Positions 18,923 to 27,865 of a stretch of DNA of 64,000 bases are shown one piece after another. The notes beneath the pieces were generated by a model. It had not been told where the DNA came from. It did not search any database and was given only the letters and a program-made list of their open reading frames with translations. The translations under genes and the position numbers were made by a program. Within the stretch, counting starts at the first letter, position 1. Each line of letters starts with the position of its first letter. The stretch is from Pseudarthrobacter polychromogenes (GTDB lineage: Bacteria > Actinomycetota > Actinomycetes > Actinomycetales > Micrococcaceae). The stretch spans positions 118,151-182,150 of the forward strand of contig NZ_BMKU01000009.1 in the NCBI RefSeq assembly GCF_014644495.1, given 5' to 3'.

Positions 18923-20932
18923 ATGACGCCACGCACCGGCGCTGCCCCTCCCGCCGCCACATGCGTCCATCCCCTGGCATCTTCCTGGGGCGCCGCCGCT
19001 TCAGCGTCCGGGCTCGTGTCCCTGCTGAGCGGCGCGCGGGCCCGGCTTCAGCTGCCCGGCGCAGGTGACCTCCGGTGGCGCCCGGCAGATGCTGCGGTCC
19101 TCGGTCCGCTGCGCGAGCAGGCCTGCGACGAGCGGGGAAAGCCGTGGCCGCAGCCGCTGGTTTCCCACTATGCGCGGTATTTCCGCGACGGAAACCGGAC
19201 CGCCTACGAGGGGCTGGTGGCCGCCCGCCAGCAACGGCTGACCCGCGCCGTGGTGATGGCCCTGGTGTCCGACGACGGTGGGCCAGCTTCCGGCACAGGA
19301 GCAGGGCCGGCTGCCTGGCTGGACGAGGTGATCGACGGCGCCTACCTCCTCTGTGAGCAAAGCTCCTGGAGCTGGGCTGCCCACGATGACGTGTTTGCCC
19401 GCAGCAGGGAAGTGGTGCCGGACGCGGGCCGCCCCTTCCTGGACCTGGGTGCCGGCGAAGTGGCCGCGCAGCTGGCGTGGATCGACTACGTCCTGGGCGG
19501 ACAGCTGGACGAACGGGCGCCGGGCCTGCGCGCGCGGATCCGCGGGGAGGCTGCCCGGAGGGTTATCCGGCCCTTCCTGGACCGGATGGACTGGCACTGG
19601 CTGGGACTGGACGGGGACGTCCATAACTGGAACCCCTGGATCCACTCCAACCTGATCGCCGCGGCGCTCTTCCTGGTGGATGACCCCGAAACCCAGGCGC
19701 GAACAGTTGCCCGGTGCATCGAGGGCCTGGGCCGTTTCCTCGCCTCCCTTCCCGCCGACGGTGCCATCGACGAGGGCTTCGCCTACTGGTGGAACGGCGC
19801 CGGACGGGCACTCGAGGGCCTGGCCCTGCTGGAGCAGGCCACCGGGGGAGGGCTCGACGCCGGCCTGCCGGTGGTCCGCGAACTGGTGGCTTTTCCGCAC
19901 CGGATGCACATCGGCGCCAACTGGTTCCTGAACGTGGCCGACGGCCCCGCGCAGGCAGCAGCGGCCTTGCCCTGGGACATGCTCCACGGCTGGGCGGTGC
20001 GCCTTGGGGACCAGGACGCCGCCCGTCACGCAGCAGCCATGGCTGCCCTCCGGATTGAGGCGGCCGCAGGGCTCGGACGAGTGCTGCACTCGCTCGTGGC
20101 CACGGTGGAGGAGGTGGGCGGGGAGGCCGGTGTGGAAAAGGCGGAAACTCCGCCGCTGGTTCCGTTCGCCTGGTTTCCGTCCGTCCAGATCATGGTGGCG
20201 CGGGAGACGGCCGGAACGTCCCGGGGCCTGTTCCTGGCAGCCAAGGGCGGGCACAACGGCGAGCACCACAACCACAAGGATGTGGGCTCCGTGGTGGTCG
20301 CAGCTGACGGGGTTCCCCTGCTGGTTGATGCCGGCCAGCCCACCTACACCGCCAAGACGTTCGGACCGGACCGTTATGAAATCCGCGCCATGCAGAGCGC
20401 CTGGCACAGCGTCCCGGCGCCCTTCGGACTGGAGCAAGGCGCCGGCGGGGAGTACGCGGCCGTGGTGCTGGCAGAACCGGCGCCCGATGGGCCCACCCTG
20501 GAGGTGGCCCTCGGCGCGGCGTACGGGATGCGCCCGGACGCGTGGACCCGCACCTCATCCCTGGACCGCAATGCCGGGAAGGTCGTTGTGGCCGACCGCT
20601 GGGACCTTGACGGGGCGCGGGACGACGGAACGTCCGACGTCGACATCGCCTACCTGGCGGCCGGCACCGTCAGGCTGGGACAGGGAGCAGCCACGGTCCT
20701 GCCCGTGGGGATCCCCGGCGCTGGCGGAACCCGGGGCCTAGCCTTGCGCTGGGAGCCCGCCTCCGCCGTCGTGCTGGTGGACGAATGGCCGCTGGACGAT
20801 CCCCTCCTTGCCGGCGTCTGGGGCGAAAAGCTGACCCGGCTGCGGTTCCGCCTGCCGATGACTGAAGAACTGACAGAAACAAGACCCCGCGCCGCCGGCG
20901 CATTCACCCTCACCGCGGAGGTAACCCCATGA
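18923..20932 (+). CDS. Heparinase II/III-fold polysaccharide lyase family protein
   Basis: A 669-residue protein: an alpha-toroid domain (about 60-380) followed by the anti-parallel beta-sheet heparinase II/III domain (about 400-660). Catalytic-region signatures are NWNPWIHSN near residue 235, GHNGEHHNHKDVGSVVV near 442-458 with its His/Asp cluster, and a Tyr-His pair in RYEIRAMQSAWHSVP near 485. No signal peptide is seen, so it should act in the cytoplasm on imported oligosaccharides. GAGGAACCCAG precedes the ATG. The next three genes follow with 4-base overlaps or a short gap. Lyase activity on a uronide is likely; the polysaccharide is not identifiable. Confidence 0.82.
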   Translation: MTPRTGAAPPAATCVHPLASSWGAAASASGLVSLLSGARARLQLPGAGDLRWRPADAAVLGPLREQACDERGKPWPQPLVSHYARYFRDGNRTAYEGLVAARQQRLTRAVVMALVSDDGGPASGTGAGPAAWLDEVIDGAYLLCEQSSWSWAAHDDVFARSREVVPDAGRPFLDLGAGEVAAQLAWIDYVLGGQLDERAPGLRARIRGEAARRVIRPFLDRMDWHWLGLDGDVHNWNPWIHSNLIAAALFLVDDPETQARTVARCIEGLGRFLASLPADGAIDEGFAYWWNGAGRALEGLALLEQATGGGLDAGLPVVRELVAFPHRMHIGANWFLNVADGPAQAAAALPWDMLHGWAVRLGDQDAARHAAAMAALRIEAAAGLGRVLHSLVATVEEVGGEAGVEKAETPPLVPFAWFPSVQIMVARETAGTSRGLFLAAKGGHNGEHHNHKDVGSVVVAADGVPLLVDAGQPTYTAKTFGPDRYEIRAMQSAWHSVPAPFGLEQGAGGEYAAVVLAEPAPDGPTLEVALGAAYGMRPDAWTRTSSLDRNAGKVVVADRWDLDGARDDGTSDVDIAYLAAGTVRLGQGAATVLPVGIPGAGGTRGLALRWEPASAVVLVDEWPLDDPLLAGVWGEKLTRLRFRLPMTEELTETRPRAAGAFTLTAEVTP

Positions 20933-22080
20933 GCCCGGAACAACCCGCCGAACCGGCAGGGAAGTCCCTGTTCTCCCTGCAGCGCCGGGAACGGCTGATG
21001 GAGGAACTCCGCGCCCACGGAGCCATCACTGTCCGCGGCATTGCGGCGAAGCTGGGTGTCAGCGAGTTGACTATTCGCCGGGACGTCAACATCCTGGCGG
21101 ACGAGGGGCTGGTGTCGCGGGTGCACGGCGGCGCCACCCTGCCCAGCAAGTTGGACCGGTCGACGGCGGCGGGCCGCCCTCCGCACCACAGCTACTCCAT
21201 CGGGATGGTGGTGCCGTCGCTGGACTACTACTGGCCGCAGGTCATCAGTGGAGCGCGGGCGGAAGCCGAGGACCAGAACCTCCGGATCCTGGTCCGGGGG
21301 TCCGCCTATGACGCCGCGGATAACCGCCGCCAGGTGCAGGCCCTGCTGGACACGCAGAACATCGACGGGCTGATCGTGGCGCCGGACATGACCGGGGACC
21401 AGGGCCAGGAACTGCTGCGCTGGCTCAACGCCCTGCCCATCCCCGTGGTGCTCGCCGAGCGGCGCTCGCCGATTGAGATCCCGGCCCACCGGCTGGAGTG
21501 GGTGGCCACGGACCATGCCTTCGGCGCGGGGATGGCCGTCAGGCACTTGTGGCAGGAGGGGCATCGAAGGATCGGCTGCCTCACAGATTCCTCCAGCCCC
21601 ACCAGCCCGCACGTGGTGCGCGGCTGGCACCAGGCGCTTGCCGCGCTGAAGATTCCCCTGGAAGGCTCTGTGCACGAGGATTCGGCGAAGCCGGAGAACG
21701 GAGGGCGTGCCACGCATTTCGACCACGTCCTGGCGCTGTGCCGGAAAACCGGGACCACCGCCATGCTGGTCCACTCCGACACGCAGGCGGTGGCGTTTGT
21801 GCAGCACTGCGTGGACAAGGGGTTGCGGGTGCCCGGGGACATCGCCATTGTGGGGTATGACGACGAAGTGGCCTACCTTGCGGAGCCGGCCATCTCCGCG
21901 GTGCGGCCGCCCAAGCAGTACGTGGGCAAGGTGGCCGTGCAGCTGATGGCGGCACGGCTGGCGGAAGGCCGGATGCGGCCCGTGCACCGGATCGAGCTGA
22001 ACCCGGAACTGATCCTGCGCGAATCCTCGGCGGGCGCCCCGCAGGCCCCGGCAGCCGGCATGCTGCAGGTCCCGCAGTGA
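20929..22080 (+). CDS. Chimeric transcriptional regulator: DeoR-type HTH with LacI-type sugar-binding domain
   Basis: 383 residues. The N-terminus is a DeoR winged helix (about 15-75; QRRERLMEELRAHGAITV, ELTIRRDVNILADEGLVSRVHGGA), normally joined to a sugar-phosphate isomerase-like domain. Here it is joined instead to a periplasmic-binding-type LacI effector domain (about 85-360: YSIGMVVPSLDYYW, IDGLIVAPDMT, GHRRIGCLTD, IAIVGYDDEVAYLAEP). This should sense a free sugar rather than a phosphosugar. The ATG overlaps the heparinase stop (ATGA), so it is co-translated with the genes it presumably controls. Confidence 0.88.
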   Translation: MSPEQPAEPAGKSLFSLQRRERLMEELRAHGAITVRGIAAKLGVSELTIRRDVNILADEGLVSRVHGGATLPSKLDRSTAAGRPPHHSYSIGMVVPSLDYYWPQVISGARAEAEDQNLRILVRGSAYDAADNRRQVQALLDTQNIDGLIVAPDMTGDQGQELLRWLNALPIPVVLAERRSPIEIPAHRLEWVATDHAFGAGMAVRHLWQEGHRRIGCLTDSSSPTSPHVVRGWHQALAALKIPLEGSVHEDSAKPENGGRATHFDHVLALCRKTGTTAMLVHSDTQAVAFVQHCVDKGLRVPGDIAIVGYDDEVAYLAEPAISAVRPPKQYVGKVAVQLMAARLAEGRMRPVHRIELNPELILRESSAGAPQAPAAGMLQVPQ

Positions 22081-22814
22081 CCGCCCCTCCCACTGGCCGG
22101 GATGCTGGCCGGGACCCTGCCGCCGCGCCGAAAGCCCTGCTGCTCAGCGGTGAGGGACGCTACTCGGACCCGTGGCATCCTTTCGCCGAGACGTCCGCCG
22201 CCCTGGCCGGCCTGCTGCGGGAGGCGGGGTTCGGCGTCGCGATTCCCGGCGACGTGGACACCGCGCTGGAGGAACTGGCCGGGACCGCGGACACTGACCT
22301 GCCGGAACTCCTGGTGGTCAATGTGGGGCTGCCCCGCGACGGGCAGCCATCCCCCGGAACTCCTGTGGCCGCCGCGGGACTGGTGCGGTGGCTTGGCTCG
22401 GGGCGGCCCCTGCTGGTGAGCCACTCCAGCTCCACCAGCTTCGTGGACTCCCCGGAATGGGAAAGCGGGCTTGGGGGACGCTGGGTCCGCGGAACGTCCA
22501 TGCACCCCGACTACGGACCGGCCACCGTCCGGATCCGGCCCGCGTCCGGCCCCGTGGTTGAGGGAATGCAGGACTTTACGCTGCTCGACGAGCGCTACAG
22601 CTGGCTGCGCACCGCCCCCGGCATCACCGTCCACGCCACCCATACCCACGAAGGCGCAGAGCACCCGCTGATGTGGTCTCTGCTCCGCCAGCCACCCGAA
22701 GACAGCCCGGCCGGCCGCACGTTTTATGACGCCCTGGGCCACGACGCCGCCTCCTACGAATCGCCCGAACACCGGGAACTGCTGGGGCGGGCCATTTCCT
22801 GGCTGACCCGCTGA
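22077..22814 (+). CDS. ThuA-like domain protein
   Basis: 245 residues, GTG start overlapping the regulator stop by 4 bases. The fold is the class I amidotransferase-like ThuA domain: KALLLSGEGRYSDPWHPF at the N-terminus, RPLLVSHSSSTSFVDSPEWE near the middle and THEGAEHPLMWSLL near the end. ThuA proteins occur in sugar-oxidising pathways with Gfo/Idh dehydrogenases. A catalytic Cys is not obvious, so a non-amidotransferase role is likely. Exact reaction unknown. Placed between the regulator and the DUF2264 gene in one operon. A second, unrelated-length ThuA paralogue lies at 24826. Confidence 0.78.
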   Translation: MTAPPTGRDAGRDPAAAPKALLLSGEGRYSDPWHPFAETSAALAGLLREAGFGVAIPGDVDTALEELAGTADTDLPELLVVNVGLPRDGQPSPGTPVAAAGLVRWLGSGRPLLVSHSSSTSFVDSPEWESGLGGRWVRGTSMHPDYGPATVRIRPASGPVVEGMQDFTLLDERYSWLRTAPGITVHATHTHEGAEHPLMWSLLRQPPEDSPAGRTFYDALGHDAASYESPEHRELLGRAISWLTR

Positions 22815-22863
22815 CCCGCTTGTTTGCCTGACCGTCCAACACCACCTGACCCCTGGGGAATCC

Positions 22864-24780
22864 ATGCCCGCCACAGCTCCTCCCGTTTCCTTGACCCTGC
22901 CCCCGCTGGACCGGCAGCTCTCGCCGTTCACCGGCCTGACCCGCGAGCACTGGTGCGCCTACGCGGACTATCTGCTGCGCTCGGCACACCGGCATGCCAC
23001 TGAGGACCACGCGAACATCCACCTCCCCGGCGCCAACAGCGCCTATGGCCCGCGCAGCGATTCTCTCGAAGCGTTCGCACGGACATTCCTGCTGGCCTCC
23101 TTCCGGATGGCGGGGGACCCGGGCGGCACTGGCTGGATCGCCGACTGGTATGCCCGGGGGCTGGATGCCGGCACCAATCCCGCCAACCCGGACCGCTGGC
23201 CAACCCCGGGGGAGCTCGGCCAGGCGAAAGTGGAGGCGGCCTCGCTGGCCGTCGGCCTGGCCCTCACGCGGGACATGCTGTGGGACAAGCTGCCGCAGCG
23301 CGTCCAGGAACAGCTCATCGCGTGGTTCGAGACCGTGATCGGGGAGGACTACCCGCCCATCAACTGGGTGTGGTTCCAGATCGTCGTCGAAAGTTTCCTG
23401 GCCTCGGTGGGCGGCCGGTACTCGGACCAGGACATCGACGCCGGCCTGGCCATCCACGACTCCCTGTACCGGAGCCAGGGCTGGTTCGCCGACGGGCCCG
23501 AGCGTGCCTTTGACCACTACGTTGGCTGGGCCTTCCAGGTTTACCCGCAGCTGTGGGAGCTGATGGCGCCCGGGGATCCGCGGGTCAGGGCCCGGGCACA
23601 GCTTGACGGTGACAGGCTGGCCGACTTCCTGGACGACGCCGTCCACTTGGTGGGGGCCAACGGCGCCCCGCTCATCCAGGGCCGCAGCCTGATCTACCGC
23701 TTCGCCGCGGCCGCGCCGTTCTGGACCGGTGAACTGTCCGGGCACACGCGGCTCAGCCCGGGTGTCACGCGGCGGGCGGCGTCGGGAATCCTGGACTACT
23801 TTGCCCGCCGGGGCGCCATCACCGAGGACGGGCTGCTCTCCATCGGCTGGCACGGCGAGTTCCCGGGGATGAAGCAGTCCTACTCCGGCGCCGGGTCACC
23901 GTACTGGGCGGCCAAGGGCATGCTGGGCCTTGCGTTGCCGGCGGACCACCGCGTCTGGACAGCCGTCGAGGAACCGCTGCCCGTGGAAGCCGGCGACACC
24001 CGGCGGCTTATCCATGCCCCGGGCTGGCAGGTGGACGGGACGGTGGCGGACGGCGTGGTGAGGATCCGGAACCACGGCACGGACCACGCCAACGCCGGCG
24101 TAAAGGTGGCGGATTCGCCGCTCTATGCCCGGTTGGGCTACTCCACCGCCACCTTCCCGGACCTGGAACCGCAGTCCCTGGACAACGCCGTGGTCCTGAT
24201 GGACAGTGCAGGGCAGACCACCCACAGGACAGGCTTTGAATACCTCGGGCAGCAGGACCTGGGCGGGGTGCTGGCGGGTGCCTCGCGGAGCACCGTCAAC
24301 TGGATTTCCGTGGATCCGGACGCCGGGCCGGACCACGGCAGCGGCGCCCGGGGTACAGCGACGCCGGGCCCGGAGGTGACGGTGGTGTCGCTGACCCGCG
24401 GGGCGGTGGAGCTGCGGCTGGTCCGGGTGCGGGGCGTGGACCCGGCACAGGAAGCGAAGCTCCGGATCGGCGGCTGGCCGGTGGATGCGGCATCCGGCAT
24501 AGCCAGTACGGTGCGGCCCGTACCCGGCTTTGGCCTGCGCCTTGACGACGCCGGGACCTGGCGCCGGGACGCGCCGCACCCGATGGGGGAGAGCCTTGCT
24601 ATCCCCTGGATCGGCACCTCAGGCGTGGCTGGCGACGGCGACTATGCCGCCGTCGTCGTCCTCGCCGGGGAGGAAGCTGCGGAAGCATACGCCGTCCGCC
24701 TTGTTCCGGGGGAAGGATTCGGCTTCCCTGACGGCACCGTCCTCACCTTCGCCGCCGCATTGGAGTTTTTGTCCAGATAA
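22864..24780 (+). CDS. DUF2264 domain protein, probable alpha/alpha-barrel glycoside-active enzyme
   Basis: 638 residues with the DUF2264 layout: an N-terminal (alpha/alpha) barrel (about 20-370) with SAYGPRSDSLEAFARTFLLA, NWVWFQIVVESFL and GLLSIGWHGEFPGMKQSYSG, and a C-terminal beta domain. From memory, this family has been linked to exo-acting glucuronidases in Bacteroides polysaccharide loci; I could not check this. No signal peptide. It ends the plus-strand operon that starts with the heparinase-fold gene, and may remove terminal (unsaturated) uronic acid after lyase cleavage. Its last codons form one arm of the convergent hairpin at 24762-24826. Confidence 0.75.
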   Translation: MPATAPPVSLTLPPLDRQLSPFTGLTREHWCAYADYLLRSAHRHATEDHANIHLPGANSAYGPRSDSLEAFARTFLLASFRMAGDPGGTGWIADWYARGLDAGTNPANPDRWPTPGELGQAKVEAASLAVGLALTRDMLWDKLPQRVQEQLIAWFETVIGEDYPPINWVWFQIVVESFLASVGGRYSDQDIDAGLAIHDSLYRSQGWFADGPERAFDHYVGWAFQVYPQLWELMAPGDPRVRARAQLDGDRLADFLDDAVHLVGANGAPLIQGRSLIYRFAAAAPFWTGELSGHTRLSPGVTRRAASGILDYFARRGAITEDGLLSIGWHGEFPGMKQSYSGAGSPYWAAKGMLGLALPADHRVWTAVEEPLPVEAGDTRRLIHAPGWQVDGTVADGVVRIRNHGTDHANAGVKVADSPLYARLGYSTATFPDLEPQSLDNAVVLMDSAGQTTHRTGFEYLGQQDLGGVLAGASRSTVNWISVDPDAGPDHGSGARGTATPGPEVTVVSLTRGAVELRLVRVRGVDPAQEAKLRIGGWPVDAASGIASTVRPVPGFGLRLDDAGTWRRDAPHPMGESLAIPWIGTSGVAGDGDYAAVVVLAGEEAAEAYAVRLVPGEGFGFPDGTVLTFAAALEFLSR

Positions 24781-24826
24781 GCCGACTTAAAGGCCCCGCA
24801 ACCCTGCGTATCTGGACAAAAACTCC
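24762..24826. terminator. Bidirectional terminator hairpin shared by two convergent genes
   Basis: Perfect 18-base arms (24762-24779 and 24809-24826) with a 29-base loop. The left arm GGAGTTTTTGTCCAGATA is inside the coding end of the DUF2264 gene, and the right arm ends at the stop codon of the convergent ThuA gene. The arms carry T5/A5 tracts, so each strand reads as stem then T-rich, fitting bidirectional termination. Possibly a dispersed palindromic element captured by both genes. Confidence 0.7.
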
Positions 24827-25575
24827 TACGCCTCGTTGAACCAGTCCCGCGAAGGGTTGGTGACCTCCGGGACGGAACGGTGCAGCTCCGGCTGGGCCGC
24901 CCACTTCACGCCGTTGGCCAGGACCCGCTGGATCTGCGGGTGGTGGTACACCGGGTACTCCTGGTCGCCGGGGCTGAAGTAGAAGATGCGTCCCTTGCCG
25001 CGGGTGAAGGTGACGCCGGAACGGAACACCTCGCCGCCGGCGAACGAGCTGATGAAGATCAGGTCGTCCGGGTCCGGGATGTCAAACAGTTCCCCGTACA
25101 TCTCCTGCTCGGGGATGACGATGGGGCTGTCCACGCCTTCGGCAATGGGGTGTGACGGCTTCACGGTCCACACGAGCTCGCGCTCGCCGTCGTTCCGCCA
25201 GGCCAGCGAGCAGGTGGTGCCCAGCAGCTTGGTGAAGACCTTGGCGAAGTGCCCCGAGTGGAGCACGATGAGCCCCATGCCACCGAGCACGTGCCGGTGG
25301 ACGCGTTCGACGACGGCGTCACTCACCTCGTGGTGGGCCACGTGGCCCCACCAGAGCAGGACGTCCGTCCCGGCGAGCACGTCCTCGTCAAGGCCGTGCT
25401 CGTCGTCGGTGGCCAGCACCGCCGTCGTGATTTCCGCCTCGGGGTAAAAGGAACGGAGCCCCGCGGCGATGGCGCCGTGGATGCCGTCAGGGTAGATCTC
25501 CCCGATGTGTGACGGCTCGTTGTTGGCCTCGTGGACGCCCTCGTTCCAGACGCGGATTCTCAGCTTGTCGTTCAT
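24826..25575 (-). CDS. ThuA-family protein (trehalose-utilisation-like), partner of Gfo/Idh enzyme
   Basis: 249 residues from the ATG at 25575, whose A is also the last base of the upstream stop (TAATG) and which has GGAGG about 9 bases upstream; 14 extra upstream codons are rejected. ThuA features: VWNEGVHE near the N-terminus, [28 protein letters not shown] and [19 protein letters not shown]. ThuA with ThuB-type dehydrogenases takes part in 3-keto-sugar formation and use in rhizobia. Here it follows exactly such a Gfo/Idh gene. Substrate is unknown. Convergent with the DUF2264 gene. Confidence 0.85.
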   Translation of the reverse strand: MNDKLRIRVWNEGVHEANNEPSHIGEIYPDGIHGAIAAGLRSFYPEAEITTAVLATDDEHGLDEDVLAGTDVLLWWGHVAHHEVSDAVVERVHRHVLGGMGLIVLHSGHFAKVFTKLLGTTCSLAWRNDGERELVWTVKPSHPIAEGVDSPIVIPEQEMYGELFDIPDPDDLIFISSFAGGEVFRSGVTFTRGKGRIFYFSPGDQEYPVYHHPQIQRVLANGVKWAAQPELHRSVPEVTNPSRDWFNEA

Positions 25576-26726
25576 TAGAGACGAACCTCCCTTTGTTCGC
25601 GTGCGGACAGGTAGCACGCGTCGATGATCTGCGCCCGGTAGAGCGCCAGGGAGCCATCGTGTTCGCCCCAGGCCTGCTCGCCGCCGCGCACTGCCGTGAC
25701 GAAGTCTTCCACCACTGCGTCATGGGCGCGGCCCGGAAGCACCGGCGGGACGTAGTCGGCGGATTCGCCCTCCCTGTCGGTGAAAACCCGGAGCTGGCCT
25801 ACGGCCGGGAACGGCGCCCCCTGCACCTTGAGCTCGGCGCCGCCATCGGTGCCGTAGACGGTGAAGTCCAGAAGGTCGTCCGTTTCCCGGTAGGTGGCCC
25901 AGCTGGCTTCGATCACGAGAGTTCCGCCGCCCTCCAGCCGGAGGAACGCTGACGCGAAGTCCTCCACCTCGAATGCGTGGCTGGAGGCCAGTGCCGAGTA
26001 GGCGCTTCCACCGCCCCGCCCCTGGGGGCCAAGCTCCGAATGTGTGGCGGCGGAGACGGCCACCACCTTGGGTTCACCGAGAAGGTGCAGGGCGTAGTCC
26101 AGCGCGTGGACGCCGATGTCCGCCAGCGGTCCGCCGCCGGCGAGCTCCGGGTTGGTGAACCAGCTGCCCAGGGTGGGGATGCCGGAGCGGCGGAGCCAGG
26201 AGGCCTTGGCGTAGTACGGCCGGCCCAGCCCGCCGTCGTCAATGACACCCTTGAGCGCCTTGATGTCGCCGCGGCGGCGGTGGTTGAAGGCCACGTCCAG
26301 GACGCGCCCCGCCTTGCGGGCGGCATCCACCATGGCCTGGCCTTCGACGGCGTTGCGGGCGATGGGCTTCTCGCTCAGCACGTGGATTCCCCGTTCCAGG
26401 GCGGCGATGGCGATGGGTGCGTGCAGGAAGGTGGGAACTGCCACGCTGATCGCGTCCAGCCCGCCGTGCTCCAGCATGTCCTTCCAGTCGGCAAAGGCGT
26501 TCGGAATGGAGTACTCGGCCTGCAGCGAGTTGCGGAGTTCCTCCTCCATGCCCGCCAGCGCCACAATGCGCACGCCGTCCAGGCCGTTGTAGGCCATGAG
26601 GTGCTGCTGTCCGGCCCAGCCGATGCCGACAACGCCTACCCTCAGTTCCTTGGAGGCTGGTCCTTCGCCTGGTGTAGCTGACTGCTGTCCTGCTGCCCCT
26701 TGCGCCGGGGACTGCTCGATGTTCAA
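25575..26726 (-). CDS. Gfo/Idh/MocA-family sugar oxidoreductase (ThuB-like)
   Basis: 383 residues from TTG 26726, chosen because AAGGAAG lies 7-8 bases upstream and the operators sit just beyond; the frame stays open to 27026 but that would run through the operators. Rossmann motif [14 protein letters not shown] near residue 30-43, EKPIARN (catalytic-region EKP, about 122-128), and the C-terminal alpha/beta domain with [16 protein letters not shown]. Such enzymes oxidise sugars or inositols with NAD(P). Coupled to the downstream ThuA gene. Probably repressed by the LacI protein through the sites at 26772 and 26815. Confidence 0.88.
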   Translation of the reverse strand: MNIEQSPAQGAAGQQSATPGEGPASKELRVGVVGIGWAGQQHLMAYNGLDGVRIVALAGMEEELRNSLQAEYSIPNAFADWKDMLEHGGLDAISVAVPTFLHAPIAIAALERGIHVLSEKPIARNAVEGQAMVDAARKAGRVLDVAFNHRRRGDIKALKGVIDDGGLGRPYYAKASWLRRSGIPTLGSWFTNPELAGGGPLADIGVHALDYALHLLGEPKVVAVSAATHSELGPQGRGGGSAYSALASSHAFEVEDFASAFLRLEGGGTLVIEASWATYRETDDLLDFTVYGTDGGAELKVQGAPFPAVGQLRVFTDREGESADYVPPVLPGRAHDAVVEDFVTAVRGGEQAWGEHDGSLALYRAQIIDACYLSAREQREVRL

Positions 26727-26771
26727 GGGGTTGCTTCCTTTGGTTTGATTCTGGGTGGGTTCTGCTTGGCG

Positions 26772-26785
26772 TGGAATCGATTCCA
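26772..26785. promoter_or_regulatory. LacI-type operator 1
   Basis: TGGAATCGATTCCA, a perfect 14-base palindrome with the central CG typical of LacI sites. It lies 45 bases upstream of the Gfo/Idh start and near the expected transcription start of the minus-strand promoter. Confidence 0.82.
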
Positions 26786-26790
26786 ACGTA

Positions 26791-26819
26791 CAGATACGAA
26801 CTGCCCGAAAGTGCTGGAA
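26791..26819 (-). promoter_or_regulatory. Predicted promoter of the Gfo/Idh-ThuA operon
   Basis: On the minus strand, TTCCAG (26819-26814) and TATCTG (26796-26791) are separated by 17 bases and could be -35 and -10 elements. The -35 overlaps operator 2, and operator 1 falls at about +1, which is the usual geometry for repression. Neither hexamer is a strong match. Confidence 0.4.
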
Positions 26820-26828
26820 TCGATTCCA
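26815..26828. promoter_or_regulatory. LacI-type operator 2
   Basis: A second exact copy of TGGAATCGATTCCA, 43 bases from the first (about four helical turns), so both could be held on the same DNA face by a LacI dimer pair. It lies in the gap between the lacI gene's end and the Gfo/Idh start. Confidence 0.82.
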
Positions 26829-26866
26829 AAAGTCTGTCAGTGGAAGTTCTGGGCTGTCAACCCCCT

Positions 26867-27865
26867 TCAGCCCTTTGTTGAGTCCCGAACCACGAGTTCG
26901 TGCGGGAGGTAGGTCCGGCCGCGGCGGTGCGCCCCGGGTTCCGTCATGCGCTCGAAGAGCGCGTCGAAGGCCACGCGGCCCATGTCGTAGGCGGGCTGCC
27001 TGATGGTGGTTAACCCGGGCACGCACATCTCCGCCTGGATGGAGTCGTCAAAGCCTGCAACGGCGATGTCGCCGGGCACCCGCAGGCCGGCATCGGTAAT
27101 TTCGCGGACGCATCCGGCGGCCACCGTGTCGCTGCCGCAGAAGACCGCGTCGGGCAGCCGGTCGCTGCCTAGCAGTTCCCGGGTGAGGCTCCGGCCGGAA
27201 TGGAAGTTGAAGTCCCCGTCTGCGAACAGCAGGTGTTCCGGCGAGAGGCCCGCTTCGGCAAGGGCCCAGCGGAAGCCGTCCTCCCGGAGCCGGCCGGAGC
27301 GCGCCGCCCGGTTGCCGATCATCGCCAACTTCCGGCTTCCGGTTTTGATGAGGTGCTGCGTGATGTCGTACGACGCTTGCCGGTCATCGATGGATACGCC
27401 GAACGCCGCCTCCGAGTCCGCCACTTCGCAGAGCTGCACCACGCTCATTTGGGTGGCCACTGCTTCGATCTCGTCGTCAGCCATGGTTGGGGAAAACATG
27501 ATCAAGCCGTCCACGGAGCCGTTGCGCAGCATGTCCACCAGCTGCTGTTCCCGCTCGGGTTCGCCGGCTGTCGGTGCGATGAGGCTGACGTATCCGGACA
27601 AGGCGGCAGCATCGCCGACACCCCGGAAGGCTTCACTGACGATGGGTGAGTCCAGATTTTTCGCGAGGGCCAGGATGCGCATGGTGCGGTCACGGCGCAG
27701 GTCGCGGGCGGAAGCGAGGGGCCGGTAGTTGAGCTGGCGGATTGCTCCAGCCACCTTTTCTTTGCTCGCTGCACTGACGGCCGGGCTTCCGTTCAGCACA
27801 CGCGACACCGTCCCCACGGACACTCCCGCCGTTTTCGCGACGTCCTGGACTGTCGCTCGTGCCAT
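26867..27865 (-). CDS. LacI-family transcriptional repressor
   Basis: 332 residues. HTH at 4-25 (TVQDVAKTAGVSVGTVSRVLNG), hinge around 45-58 (LNYRPLASARDL), then the sugar-binding periplasmic-type domain with VDGLIMFSPTMADDE, SRKLAMIGNRA, IAVAGFDDSIQAEMCVPGLTTIRQP. GGAAGGG precedes the ATG. It lies upstream of and in the same direction as the Gfo/Idh-ThuA pair; two identical perfect operators lie between. The inducer is presumably the sugar used by that pair. Confidence 0.93.
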   Translation of the reverse strand: MARATVQDVAKTAGVSVGTVSRVLNGSPAVSAASKEKVAGAIRQLNYRPLASARDLRRDRTMRILALAKNLDSPIVSEAFRGVGDAAALSGYVSLIAPTAGEPEREQQLVDMLRNGSVDGLIMFSPTMADDEIEAVATQMSVVQLCEVADSEAAFGVSIDDRQASYDITQHLIKTGSRKLAMIGNRAARSGRLREDGFRWALAEAGLSPEHLLFADGDFNFHSGRSLTRELLGSDRLPDAVFCGSDTVAAGCVREITDAGLRVPGDIAVAGFDDSIQAEMCVPGLTTIRQPAYDMGRVAFDALFERMTEPGAHRRGRTYLPHELVVRDSTKG

